Source of the DNA: Megalopta genalis
Taxonomy: Eukaryota > Arthropoda > Insecta > Hymenoptera > Halictidae
DNA: 64,000 bases
Assembly: GCF_051020955.1 (NCBI RefSeq)
Contig: NC_135016.1
Coordinates: 25,267,131-25,331,130 of the forward strand
Direction: 5' to 3'
Shown: positions 45,241-56,109 of the stretch, piece by piece
How positions within the stretch are numbered: the stretch's first letter is position 1
Layout of the letters: each line of letters starts with the position of its first letter
The notes under the pieces: model-generated
Databases searched by the model: none
Told to the model about the DNA's origin: nothing
What the model saw: only the letters and a program-made list of their open reading frames with translations
Translations under genes and position numbers: made by a program

Positions 45241-48200
45241 CGCTCACTCACTCTGACTCTATCTCTCTCGTTTTTTCACTCGAACGATAGCAGTTTGCCC
45301 TAGTTCTTTGATTCAGCCCACGGAGACCGCAATATTCTCTTGACTCCCCGACGAAACGTATTCAATTCGTCGCTATTCCGCCATTTATTGCTTCGAAACT
45401 TATTGTCAACAGAGTATCCGTCGACCTTATTACAGTCAAAATGCCGGCTCGGTCTCGGAACTTCCAGCGAAGGGCTCGGATTGAAAGAAACTTCGCCTCC
45501 GTCTTCGGCCGGGTCGTGTCGGTGTAAACTCGCCGAGTAATTAGAGTGTGCGAGCTCGTTATTTCTTGTTCTCGCGTTCGCGGGGATTTCTTGGTCACGC
45601 GCCGAAATTACGCCCGAAAACAGGTTTCTCGGCAATTCCCGAACGATTCCGGCCGCTGTGCTGCACAGTTCCGTTCATCGTCGCCAATATTGAATCGCAC
45701 TTCACATTTCACATTTTGAACAAATTTTCATTCAAATCAACAACCCATTCACCTTTAAAATTCCAAACTATTAGTCGCTTTAGATAATTATGTGTGCGAG
45801 TTCTAATGACAAGAAGGCTTCAGAAAGCCGAGTGAAGCCATTTTATTCTTAGAGCTCATTATGGAACTGAAATAAACAGTTTTGAATTAATGTTATATAT
45901 GTTAATGGATTTACTAATTTATTACTTAATTCATGTAAAAAATACAAACTAAACTTTGAGAAGGATTTTAAACGAATTCTTAAAAATCTTTAGATCTTTA
46001 GCTGTAACATTTAGTAACACAAAATTTTAACTAAATTTTGAGATTCATTTTCATTGAAATATATTGAACACAAACTTAGCGTTACTAGGATTTTTAGAAT
46101 AGGAAAGAATTAAGATAATATATCCTACGATGGATTATATAACTTTTTAGTTTCGGTTTCATTGATTAAATGACTTTGACATGACTCTGACCAAACCTTA
46201 AACTTTTCGGCTAGAAAAAACGTGTTACCAGTCCACTGCGCGTTGTTCCGAGCGTTAGCATTTCGCAGTTGGAGGTGAGCGGAAGTTTTTGCAGGTCGAC
46301 GCCGGTCGATTTGTGGAAACAGACGTCGGCCTCCGTCCGCGTAAATTCCGCAAAATATGTATTTGCATGAGATTTTGTTGCAATGCGATCGAATAATGCC
46401 CGTCAATTTCGACGGACTGCTATCTGCCGGTCACACGCAGCGGTTTCCTTTGTATCAGTCAGCTGGGTTTCGATCCTTTGTAGTCGCGGAACGGTTTAGC
46501 ATTCTCCTCCGTCGACTCGCCGATTAAACGCACAATTAATAAAGGAGAATTTTGCTTTTTATTCGTCAAAGCGAACTATGTAACGGTCGGGAAAAAATCC
46601 CGCTACGAACATTGGGTAATTTGATTAAGACCCTTTGTGCCCTTTAGCTCTGCGGCGAATATTGGCATTTTTCAGTTCGAATGAGTGCCCTTTTTTCGGA
46701 AATTGGCGATTTAAAAATGGGTTACGAGAGAAACTTTTTTTTTTGGTTTATTGCGAAGGTTACGTCGAATTTGTCTTTTGATAAGTAAGCTTAAAAGATA
46801 ATGCGCGTTTACTATTTTCATTTACGTTCGTTCGTTTAAATATCATAAACAGTTTTCGAGAGAAAAGTGTACGCAAATAATATGTATACATATTATACAA
46901 TCATATTATACAACAAGGATATCAGCAATGGTTGCATAGAATTCATTTCATTGTCTCTACTAGATTGCAATTAATTCCAGAGAATACTATGTAATACGAT
47001 TTTAAATGGTTGTGCATTTTCATAAAAGCTAGAACTCAATAGAAATTTTGTCCGTCAGACGAGATAAAATTTTAACTTTTTGCATGGACGATACAGACAT
47101 CGTTGTTTTTTTGCGATGCTTTCGTTCCATCCCCTTTTACACAATTGTGCACGAATGAGATTTCAAACGAATGAAACTCACAGCACCGGTGTAACATGAC
47201 TGTTATACCCATAAAATCGGTCACGAATTTCTCATTAACTTCATGCAATATCTCTTCGTCGAGAAATATCGAAATAAATATGTAGAAATGATAATGCACC
47301 CAAAAATTATAAATCTCATTCCTCTTGTCTGTCAAAGTTGACCAATGGTGCATTACAACGAAAGAACTACATTACGTATTAATTTCAAATCTACTTGGCG
47401 TTTGCATTACTGCTAAATCATTTTTTTTCAAGTAAATTATTACAACGTTAATATCAAACAATTTAATACGATCCTGCGTGTTAATGCAATGTCGATACTC
47501 TGTTTAATGAAATTATCGGTTCAGATTTTTAACGTTGTTAGAACATTGCAAGTTTAATCGTTTTAAATGAACACAGTGTTTTGAATTATTTGATCGTCTT
47601 TACGAGATTTAATGAAACAATATTTTGTATTAAAAAGGGAAGTACTGTCTATGCTATTAATATACGATATGAACTGTTATATTTTTAACAAGTTTTTCAA
47701 TTCGGTCTTGAGCAATCATAATAATAGTATAAAATTTTATTCCGATCGTCGCGCAATTTTTTTTCCCGCAAAGTTAAATTATAAAAATGCTTTAGAGGCT
47801 TTATCTATAGACTTTCTATGCAAATTCTGCGTTAAATGGATTTGATTATCAATTTGTTCGAGATTACTCCGTACAGTGTTTATAATTAATCCCAAATTAA
47901 ACACTAAAGGTTTCGTTTTCTTTTCTTGAAAGTACATTTTATATATATTCTTCTTATTATTTTTTTGTATATACATTTATCGATATTAATTACTGTAGCA
48001 TACAAATGGTTTCGTTTCACTTGAATTCTTGCACAGGTGTTCTCAATTACTCCACTCTCCCTTACACGAAATCTTCATCACGAGCCTGACTCGTTCTAGC
48101 TCGGGGTGTTAAATATCCTCTGCCGGAAGCAAACGTGAAAATGTTTCCACGGATGGAAAACAGAGCACTCACGTGTAAAAGAGTTGAATAGAAACCCATG

Positions 48201-48400
48201 AAGTGGCAAGTAATGGTTTTCCAAGGGCAGATCAGGGTGTCCCAGCGAATCCCGTTATCAATTTCTCGATAGTTTCTCGCACGGATGGCCAACGGCGCAC
48301 CGCAGATACTCTTTGACGGAAAATAAGGGCATCTCGGAGCACGCATATTGATGCTCGTAAGCACAATGTATCTCGCCCTCATCCCTCGCGATATGAATAA
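44841..48400. other. Unique sequence with a CT microsatellite
   Basis: The pure CT run at 45205-45238 is the only repeat. The GC patch at 45300-45660 has antisense-overlapping open frames without domains. 46600-48000 is AT-rich and featureless. No gene is called. Confidence 0.4.
45205..45238. repeat. (CT)n microsatellite
   Basis: An uninterrupted CT dinucleotide run of about 17 units inside a longer pyrimidine-rich segment (45180-45270). Confidence 0.95.
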
Positions 48401-48850
48401 TGCATGGTCGTGACTCTTCCACTGTCAAAGTGGTGCGAACGAAGTTCGAACGGTAGCGCGGCTCGCCCCCCACCCCCACCCCCCGCGCAAGTTTCCGTTT
48501 CAGATATTTCAAGCCCAACAAGTGCGGCCGGAGATAGTGCGCGGCGCGGAGGGGGGGGGGGGTACGGCTCGTATTATCGGGCCGCGATGTAATAACGAAA
48601 TGCAACCGCGCTTTGTGCGTCGCGAAAATATCTTTCAAAATGGCGCGCGCTCCGAGGAGACTTCTTCCGCGTGGAAACGCGTCGACGAGGCGCGGCGCGG
48701 CCTGGCCAACGCGCCTGCGATAATATTGAAAAGTCGACCGCCGGCAAGTAATATCGAACTTCGCTGCGGAAAGTAGTTTTTTCAATCGCATAAATTCTTT
48801 TCTCCAATTTTCTGTTGCTTCTGTGCCCTTTTTATCGAACATCGTGCCAT
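48401..48850. promoter_or_regulatory. CpG-rich island with C-run and G-run; possible promoter/regulatory island
   Basis: A C-rich run (48466-48484) and a G-rich run (48546-48561) sit about 80 bp apart in a CpG-dense segment that also has AAAATGGCGCGCGC (48637-48650), a YY1/Pho- and E2F-like word. Open frames (48258-48842 minus, 194 codons; 48522-48776 plus) have no recognisable domain. No TATA, initiator or downstream coding exon can be tied to it. Confidence 0.25.
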
Positions 48851-50021
48851 GCTACTTCCAGTAATGAAACAGACGGGAGTTCTCTTTCTCTCGAACATAT
48901 TGTTATTTCTTTTTCGGAATTTTCTAATTCTGCGCATTCGCAGTCGATTAGGTAATATCACGTTCGTTTTGGAGGCTTGAGACAGTCGCGGGACTGCGTT
49001 GATTGGACAAATGTTGGTACCTAGGAGTTTCGTTAGTTAATGATCGCTGCGGATTTTATGCATTTGCGACACGAACGAGCAGATCAAACGCGAAACAACG
49101 GCAGTGTTCTTCTATGTGCAAGAATGACAAGACTGAATTTATTTAGCAATTCACCATTTTTACTATAGCGTATGCTTGAATCAAGGAAGCTGTTCAATCG
49201 TTTCCTATAAAAGAGACATTTTAATGTCAATAATCTGAAAATAAGATGTATATTTAAATTGTTGAAACAAATCTTATTATACAAAAAGATCTGAAGTCTA
49301 GCGATGCCTACTACACGTTTGTCTAAAATATTCGATCAAATAAGTGCAGCATTTGTTGCGACAATTATGCACATATTTAATGTATTATAGAAAATACAGT
49401 CTTACACATCTAGATAATATATCGGATGAAAAATCATCTAAAGATACGATCTTGCTCGAAAATGCTAACTAATAGAACTGTCTAAAAGATCATTGGATTG
49501 TCGACAAGATATTTGTTCTGATTTAAAATCATGCTTAACACGTTTTCTACACCTTTAGTTAATCTGCAAAATGAAATAAAACAGGAAGTATTCTATTTTC
49601 CTTAATTTTTCGATTCTTATGTCATCGAACGAACGAATTTGATTTTATGCAATTTTTCAGAATACCGAGCTACCGGCCAAAGTGTCGAGATTTCAGTTCG
49701 AGACCAGAGTTTTGCTAAACATTCCCGTTCCCGTTCTCGGTCACTGTCAATTTCACGAAATCTGTCAGGCTGGCCGTTTAGCGCCGGCTTGCGGCGTGCT
49801 TGTGTTCCTTGGAGCAGGGGCCGCTTGAAAAATACGAGCACGCCGGTCTCGTAATTAACCAGCCGGAAAGATTAAAGAGGTTGGAAAGACCTTTTCCCTT
49901 GTTCCTTTGTGACATAGCTGCAGGACGTTGCCTCTTATTTAGGTTCCCCGATGCTGGAGAGAACACGAACCAGGCCTGATTCCGCGAGCGTTTCTCGCCA
50001 CCCTTCCTCTCCCTTTCTCCC

Positions 50022-50023
<2 letters not shown>

Positions 50024-50058
<35 letters not shown>
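50024..50058. repeat. (CT)n microsatellite
   Basis: A CT dinucleotide run of about 17 units within a 100-bp pyrimidine-rich tract on the plus strand. The tract leads into the AG|GTAAGC junction at 50104/50105. Confidence 0.95.
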
Positions 50059-50063
<5 letters not shown>

Positions 50064-50083
50064 CCCTCTCTCGCTTTCTTCGG

Positions 50084-50110
50084 CTTTACCTTACCACCCT
50101 CAAGGTAAGC
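50084..50110 (+). promoter_or_regulatory. Candidate recursive splice-like site after a polypyrimidine tract
   Basis: GGCTTTACCTTACCACCCTC, AAG, then GTAAGC: an acceptor-like sequence after about 100 bp of pyrimidine-rich DNA is fused to a donor-like sequence at 50104/50105. The -3 A is less favourable than C or T. Confidence 0.22.
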
Positions 50111-50547
50111 TCACATTACGTTTTGTTTCAGCTTATTTTATTTCCCCCTGCTTCTGCTATTTTTCCTGCACGATATCAGCTTATAGAAATATTTGCAATA
50201 ATTAGACTGCGAATCTTGATACATTTATAGCGTGAAAGATGTAAGTAAACGTGCGTATTAACAAAACTTATTTACGTTAGTATTTTATATTATGTAAGAA
50301 ATTTCCTAGTCGATGTAGATTTTTGCAAATTTGATAAAACGATTCATGAAAATGAGAATTATATACGAGAGAAACAATTTGTCAATATTGTCATGCTTAA
50401 TGTCTATGGAAGATATGAGCATGCGGTGACAGCTTGTTTTTAAGGAAGATCGAAAATAGATAGCCGATTGGATCTTGGATGCACGTGGCCCGAAGGATGA
50501 ATGAGGAGAATAAGCAGATCTGGCGACAGACAATGTGACGGTTGAAG

Positions 50548-50602
50548 TACAGTAAATTCTCCCTAGAATGCCAAATTTCGGATTGCTGTGAATTTCCCTT
50601 TC
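50548..50602. mobile_element. End fragment of the TACAGTAATTTCT family
   Basis: TACAGTAAATTCTCCC followed by GAATGCCAAATTTCGGATTG matches the outer end of 58200-58793 (ATTTCTCCCGG, AAATGCCAAATTTCGGGTTG). Only about 55 bp is recognisable. Confidence 0.65.
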
Positions 50603-50698
50603 ATTTCATTTCATCCATGTCGCAAGCGTGCGACGCGAATTCCCGAAAGGCAACACAAAGTATGTGAATCAGGTAAGTAAAACCGCGCAGCTACAAGG

Positions 50699-50815
50699 TA
50701 CAGTAAATTCTCCCTAATTTGTCTTCAGCTTGTAAACAGAAACGGATAATTTGGGAAGTGGAGATAGGATTATTCAAGCTTTGCGCCTCGTTTTTATAGT
50801 TGTTGACAATCGGCA
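50699..50815. mobile_element. Left-half fragment of a mariner-like hairpin element
   Basis: TACAGTAAATTCTCCCTAAT through AATTTGGGAAGTGGAGATAG to TATAGTTGTTGACAATCGG matches the left arm of 42171-42384. The right arm is missing. Confidence 0.65.
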
Positions 50816-50859
50816 ACCGGCGACGCCTTCTGATATCGCGTCGGATCCAGTGTAGTCAG

Positions 50860-51070
50860 GTTGCGACGAAAATCGGCGCAGGAGACTCGCGGTGGGGGTA
50901 ATAGTGGGGATAGCATCCATGACTCATGCTGTACGATGCGAACATCGTGAATCGTATGTACACGCTTCGAGGCGTTGACCGTCGCGTACCATTTAACATG
51001 GATTTTCATACCAGTGTCCTCCCCACTACTACTCCCACCCCGAGTCCTCTGCGCCGGTTTCCGTCGCAAT
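50860..51070. repeat. Inverted repeat, 51-bp arms and 109-bp loop
   Basis: The arm 50860-50910 (TTGCGACG, CGGCGCAG, TAGTGGGGA) is complementary to 51020-51070 at about 43 of 51 positions. It is GC-rich, unlike the AT-rich TE hairpins nearby. It could be an old foldback element or an RNA hairpin precursor. The 100-codon minus-strand open frame across it is a by-product. Confidence 0.7.
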
Positions 51071-51115
51071 CTCTGGCCACATAGACCGCTCAGCACTTAC
51101 CCTAGTACCGGCAAT

Positions 51116-51512
51116 GAAGTAACCTTTCTATCCATCCAAAATTTCTAACGAAAATTTCTAAATCATATATTTAACAATATCTATAATATTACATAATATC
51201 AATACAATGTATATTCTGAGAAAAATTCGTAATATTATAAATATGTAATATTATAGATATTGTCAAATATATGATTTAGAAATTTTCGTTAGAAATTTTG
51301 GATGAATAGAAAGATTACTTCATAATAAACAATATCAATACAATGTATATTCTGAAAAATTCGTAATATTATAAATATGTAATATTATAGATATTGTCAA
51401 ATATATGATTTAGAAATTTTCGTTAGAAATTTTGGATGGATAGAAAGATTACTTCCTAATAGACAATATCAATACAATGTATATTCTGAAAAATTCGTAA
51501 TATTATAAATGT
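51116..51512. repeat. AT-rich repeat: 135-bp tandem units plus an inverted partial unit
   Basis: AATATCAATACAATGTATAT starts at 51195, 51331 and 51465 (periods 136 and 134). The segment 51116-51195 is the reverse complement of 51243-51322 (TTCTATCCATCCAAAATTTC / GAAATTTTGGATGAATAGAA), giving a foldback attached to a short direct array. Confidence 0.85.
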
Positions 51513-51736
51513 CACTTTTGTGTAAGAAACGTATACGCAGTTATCATACAATATATGTAGGAGAGTCCATAATGGAACAGTATATTTTAATGACAATGGA
51601 CTGTAACATTAAACATGAGAATTAAACAAAATTTGCAGAGAATTATTCGTATTCGTTGTACAGTGTTACATAACTTGGCAGTATATGTGTCATTCAAAAA
51701 ATACATTCTTAGCGAAATTAACTAATTAACATTGTA

Positions 51737-51981
51737 TTAACCCTTTGCACTCGAGTGGTGACTCTCGGGCACCATTAAAATTGTTACATCACGTTTCAAG
51801 ATGATTTTTATATTATAAAAGTCTACATGTAAAAAATTGTTAAAAGTCTAATTGTTGCACGAGTCACAAGACTAAATTTCATATGCATAAAATGCACTTT
51901 GTCGTATAAAATGGAAATACCATAAGTCAGAAAAATTAATTTGGATTTACAGTTAAAATGGCTTCGAGTGCAAAGGGTTAA
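51737..51981. mobile_element. piggyBac-like TTAA miniature element, copy 2
   Basis: TTAA at 51737-51740 and 51978-51981 with ends CCCTTTGCACTCGAG / CTTCGAGTGCAAAGGG. The interior aligns with 4923-5188, including TGTTACATCACGTTTCAAGA. It is about 21 bp shorter than copy 1. Confidence 0.85.
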
Positions 51982-52794
51982 GCTATTAAAAAAATCATTC
52001 GTTACGTTATACGATAAAGTAAAGAAGCACAAAGTAATAATAAATAATAAAACTCACGCGTCTCTCTAAAATAATTACATGAAAGAATAATAGGATCAAT
52101 TGGAACAAATTCCCGGATTTCCCTTAAAATACTTAAAACTTACTTCCATAGCACCCGCAGCTGGAAACCACGTCGAAAAGCATCTCTGAATGGCCACTTG
52201 TTAAAAACACTTGTCCCCTCAACCAAAACAGCCTGATCTCGCCATTTCCATAAGGAGAGGCAGTTGAAGAAACTGCGGAAACGAATTCGTGTTCCTTTTG
52301 TTAAGAGGCGTGGAAAGAGCCAGCCTCCCCATTTCCACGGGACAAAAGCTGAGCGAGGGAAACCGAGGCAATACGAAATGGCCCCGGGTGGGCCAGTGGT
52401 CGCTGTTTAGGTTTTTAACTCTGTAACTGGACCTCGATAATACCCCGAGCAGCTGAGCCAAGTTTCCGTCGGCGTAGGCAAATGGTACCCGCGTTCTCTC
52501 GCGGGAGCACTCGACACCGATTCAAGTCACGCACTCAATTTCGGAAAATAGCTTGCGAAGCCTGCGGAGCTTCGTAAAGCCAAGTTCACGCCGCGCTCGG
52601 TTCTCAGCCTGCTTAGCTGCAGATCAGACAAGATGGTCGCTGTGCGAGGTAATGCGATTGGCAGCATTGCTACAATTTGCGAGACACACGTTCGCGTCAG
52701 TTTTCGGATTTCTGACGAATACCAATCCGTTGGACACGATGAAATCGTGATTTATTGGTTCGCGTATTGTTCCATGGCACGATGTTCGTGCTCG
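51982..52794. other. Unique sequence; possible first-exon-like ATG at 52632
   Basis: The minus-strand open frame 52219-52461 and plus frame 52553-52750 are unrecognised. ACAAGATGGTCGCTGTGCGAG then GTAATG (about 52629) would read MVAVR before a donor-like GT, but nothing else supports a gene. Confidence 0.3.
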
Positions 52795-52802
52795 ATCTAA
52801 AG

Positions 52803-53110
52803 CAAGGGTGTCAAACTCGCGGCCCGAGATGAACATTTTTGCGGCCCAGTCAATATATCCGTCGCAAAGTAAAAATAAAATAGAAATAGTCTCGGCCAAT
52901 CAAATTTCTCCCGAAATAGGAAAGATAGTATCAGAGAAGAGATGTCAAGTATCAGGACGTAAACAATAATTTAACTTTATATATGTTTATTACAATGTAC
53001 TAGTCAAAATAAAAATATTTGTTTCTATGAGCATTGATTTTTTTTGCGGCCCAGCTAAAGTTAAGCATTGTTTATTTGGCCCAAGTTAGCTTTTGAGTTT
53101 GACACCTCTG
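52803..53110. mobile_element. hAT-type miniature element with perfect 8-bp target duplication
   Basis: The ends CAAGGGTGTCAAACTC and GAGTTTGACACCTCTG are inverted, and the subterminal GCGGCCC words are repeated. ATCTAAAG flanks both sides (52795-52802 and 53111-53118), the 8-bp duplication that defines hAT insertions. GTGTCAAACTCGCGGCCC-type ends are known from many animal hAT families. The interior is AT-rich with no transposase. Confidence 0.9.
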
Positions 53111-53647
53111 ATCTAAAGAATTGCGTGCGTAGTTGCGTTTTGTCAAAGTGCAGAGGTATTGTATCTGCTCCTTACATCGGATCTTAACTTAAATCTTAAC
53201 TTAATTACTTTTCGTGTATAGGGAAAAATATGCTTAAATACGAGGACCTCTCGTAATAAAAGACACTAAATCATTTCCGCGATAAATGTCCCGAGTGTCG
53301 CACCGACGCTTCTCCCAATAAAAGTGTCTTCGATCGAAAATTGTGATGTACAAAAATATGGATGTCGTATTGCGCACTTTCACCCGACGTTTCATTTCAT
53401 CCATTTCAATTAAAATTTCCGGTAGAGGCCAGGGGCTTCAAATTAATTTTCATTTTATATTTATCGAGTCTCCAGTTCATGACCCAGTTATTTTTGGAAG
53501 AGCCGCGAACGCGTGTTCTTCAGCCAATTAACCAAGTACCCTATTTTGAACACTGCAAATCGTCAAGTGGAGATCCTTTTGTACATCGTCATTTATATGT
53601 TCTACCGCATTCAATTACGTAATTAGCATTTCGCGCGACTCGGCGAT

Positions 53648-53659
<12 letters not shown>

Positions 53660-53700
<41 letters not shown>
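53660..53700. repeat. (GA)n microsatellite
   Basis: A pure GA dinucleotide run of about 20 units. Confidence 0.95.
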
Positions 53701-53702
<2 letters not shown>

Positions 53703-54865
53703 AGAAACGTATAAGCGGGACATAAACCAGTCACAAAGTTTCAAATGATTCCACGGCGGTGCTCCCGACTATTTTGCGCAAAATTGCGGTGGGTAACTTG
53801 AATACGCCGAGAAGCGTTTGAAAAAACGAGAACTAGCACACGCCTGAAGACAAAGGGAAAAGGAAAAAGGCACGGTTCGCTGGAAGCAGCCGAAATAAAG
53901 GCAGCGGCTGTTTTCTTTCCATTTTTTTTTTGTTCGCCCCCCCTTCCTTTTTGGCGTTTTTTCGTCTGTATTTCGTCCGAGGGAAAATATTTCAGGCGTG
54001 GTGTATCTTAACTCGCGGAACTCGAAGTACAGGATTAATTGCGGCTTTCATTATCGGCATTCTACCGACAAAGCCAGACTCGCGTCACGTTTATGCCAGA
54101 GACACCGGTGTACACATTTTGCGGCAGTAAAATAAGCCGGCTGTTTCAAGTCAAAGGCTGCGGCTTGCGGTTCTCTGCAAAGGAAACGAACGCGCCTGTT
54201 AAATGCTCGCCGCTGGAACTCGCGAAAATTTTCGGGGCGATTTCTGTTTAACCATTCTTTTTTCCCCAGCGGCGTTTCGCGCCATCCGCCTCTCCCTTCC
54301 GTTTCCGCGCCACATGCCTGCGAGATTCCATATATTTCGTCGAATACCGGGCACTTTGCGCGCTATGCCATCCATCCGAACGCGATCCAGCTCATAAATT
54401 CCTTATAAACGACCGTATTTCGTTTCGGCAATATTTTCATAAAAACTTCTCCATATTTCTTTCGAGAGAAAATTTCCGATTAATAAGTTAGTTACGATGG
54501 ATTTCGCAAGAACAACTCGATTCGAATTGAGATGGCTTTGCATCCAATGCCTCGCATCTATTCGCACGGTAAACGTTAAGGATTGAAAATGTAGAACGTA
54601 CCGGATTTAGTAGCAACTTGCAATCATAGTTCGCGGTCCTGGGAACGTGAAATCAACATAATGGAAAGCGATTCTCTTGGCGGGACGACGAGACGCGTCC
54701 GTTGACCAGAAGGAAAAATCAAGGAAAGCGATCAACTCAGCTCGTGGATGAGACGCTTTGAGCTTTAACGAGCACACTGAAAGCTTCTCATCCGTGAACG
54801 ATTCTACGATAGAGGAGAGGAACGCCACTGCGAAATCCCAGCCGGATCAAATTGCACCGACGACT

Positions 54866-54869
<4 letters not shown>

Positions 54870-54899
<30 letters not shown>
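54870..54899. repeat. (CT)n microsatellite
   Basis: A CT run of about 14 units after a C-run, continuing into TTTCTTTCTCTC words. Confidence 0.95.
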
Positions 54900-54905
<6 letters not shown>

Positions 54906-55644
54906 CTCTCTTTCTCTTTCACGAGCGTGCCAGCCGTCCTCGTAAATTTAATTCCCAGAAAATGCCGGATTGCGACGTTTTTTCCCCCATTTAATTTTAT
55001 TTTTTGCGGTCGCAATGAAGCGACCACGGATGTGACACATCCGGCGGAGCGACGCGCGCTACCATCCGGCGCGGCAAGCTTGAAGAAAAAGGTGGCGTGT
55101 GGAGACTGGCTGGCAAAACGAGCAAGAACGAGGAGCACTTGGTGTATGCGCCTCTTCTTCGCGTCCTCGAAACCTCTTCCCTCTTTTTCAAACGCAATCT
55201 TTCCCCCGAGGAGGTGCGGTAATATATAAATTTGTTTTGCAGGCGAGGCGACGGGACGCGGGAATTAGGTCGTCCGCGAATTCCAGATCAAGGATTTAAT
55301 CCACTGACGTGCGTCGCCTTTCGAACTTCAGAAAAATTATTCGTCCCGTGGTCGAGAACTCCGAGATTAAGTTCGAGAACTTTCTTTGCGACCGGCGGAA
55401 GAGCTGGCTGCGTGCACGCCTACGGAAATTGCGGGGATTTATCATGGGCGAAGAATGAAATTCGTTTAACGAAACTGGAACGATATTGGCAGGTCATCGA
55501 ATTAGGGACGATACAAGTTACTCTTCTGTATCACGGATATGTCTGTTCTTTCGCGTCGAAAAGTGTTTCTCTGAGGAAGATCTATCTGTTCTGCAAAAGT
55601 TGGAAACCTCAAATTGCAATTATTTTTAATTTGACAGCTATCAT

Positions 55645-56109
55645 GCAGGATGTCCCATAATAATGTTAACATCCGGAAAGGAGTGATTCGTGAGATCGTT
55701 TCAAGTAACTTTTTCCTTAGCGAAAATTCAATCCGCGGCTTCGTTTACGAGTTATTAACGAAAACCACTGACCAATGAGAGGCGAAATCAGCTGGCGCGA
55801 GGCAAGCTCGGCTGACTCAAGGCGGCCGAGCCAACGAGAACAAAGCCCAGTTCCGCTAATTGGCTCAGCCATCTCGCGCTAGGCGGACTCGCTTCCCACC
55901 AGCTCGGCCGCTCGGCGCCAGCCGAGCTCGCCTCTCATTGGCTTGGCCGCTCCGCGCTAGGCGAGCTCGCTTCTCATTGTCCAGTGTTTTTCGTTAATAA
56001 CTCGTAAAGGAAGCCGCGAATTGCATTTTCGCTAAGGAAAAAGTTACTTCAAATGACCCCAGGAATCGCCCCTTTCCAAGTGTTAACATAATTATGAGTC
56101 ACCCTGTAT
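55645..56109. mobile_element. CCAAT-core long-inverted-repeat element, copy B
   Basis: The ends CAGGATGTCCCATAATAATG and CATAATTATGAGTCACCCTG are inverted. Arms carry AACTTTTTCCTTAGCGAAAA and TTTACGAGTTATTAACGAAA. The GC-rich core has CCAATGAGAGGCG, AATTGGCTCAGCC and CATTGGCTTGGCCGCTC. It is homologous to 27148-27622 and 60978-61556, and non-coding. Confidence 0.85.

Larger units (their letters stand above)
48851..50547. other. Unique sequence
   Basis: AT-rich to about 49660, then mixed with a CT microsatellite (50024-50058). The open frame 49639-49854 and its antisense 49617-49841 are unrecognised. Confidence 0.4.
53119..55644. other. Unique sequence with GA and CT microsatellites
   Basis: Microsatellites lie at 53660-53700 (GA) and 54870-54899 (CT). 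An acceptor-like ATATATAAATTTGTTTTGCAG ends at 55242 (one base longer than quoted form TATATAAATTTGTTTTGCAG). The open frames that follow (55232-55660) have no domain. No gene is called. Confidence 0.35.

Noticed and set aside
48235..48247. CAGGGTGTCCCAG at 48.2 kb as a transposon end
   Set aside because: No inverted partner and no sequence shared with either CAGGGTGTCCC family beyond the word itself; possibly a solo end but unsupported.
55232..55660. Acceptor-like TTTGTTTTGCAG followed by an open frame
   Set aside because: The acceptor is good, but the frame has no domain and no convincing donor, and continues into a transposon end.
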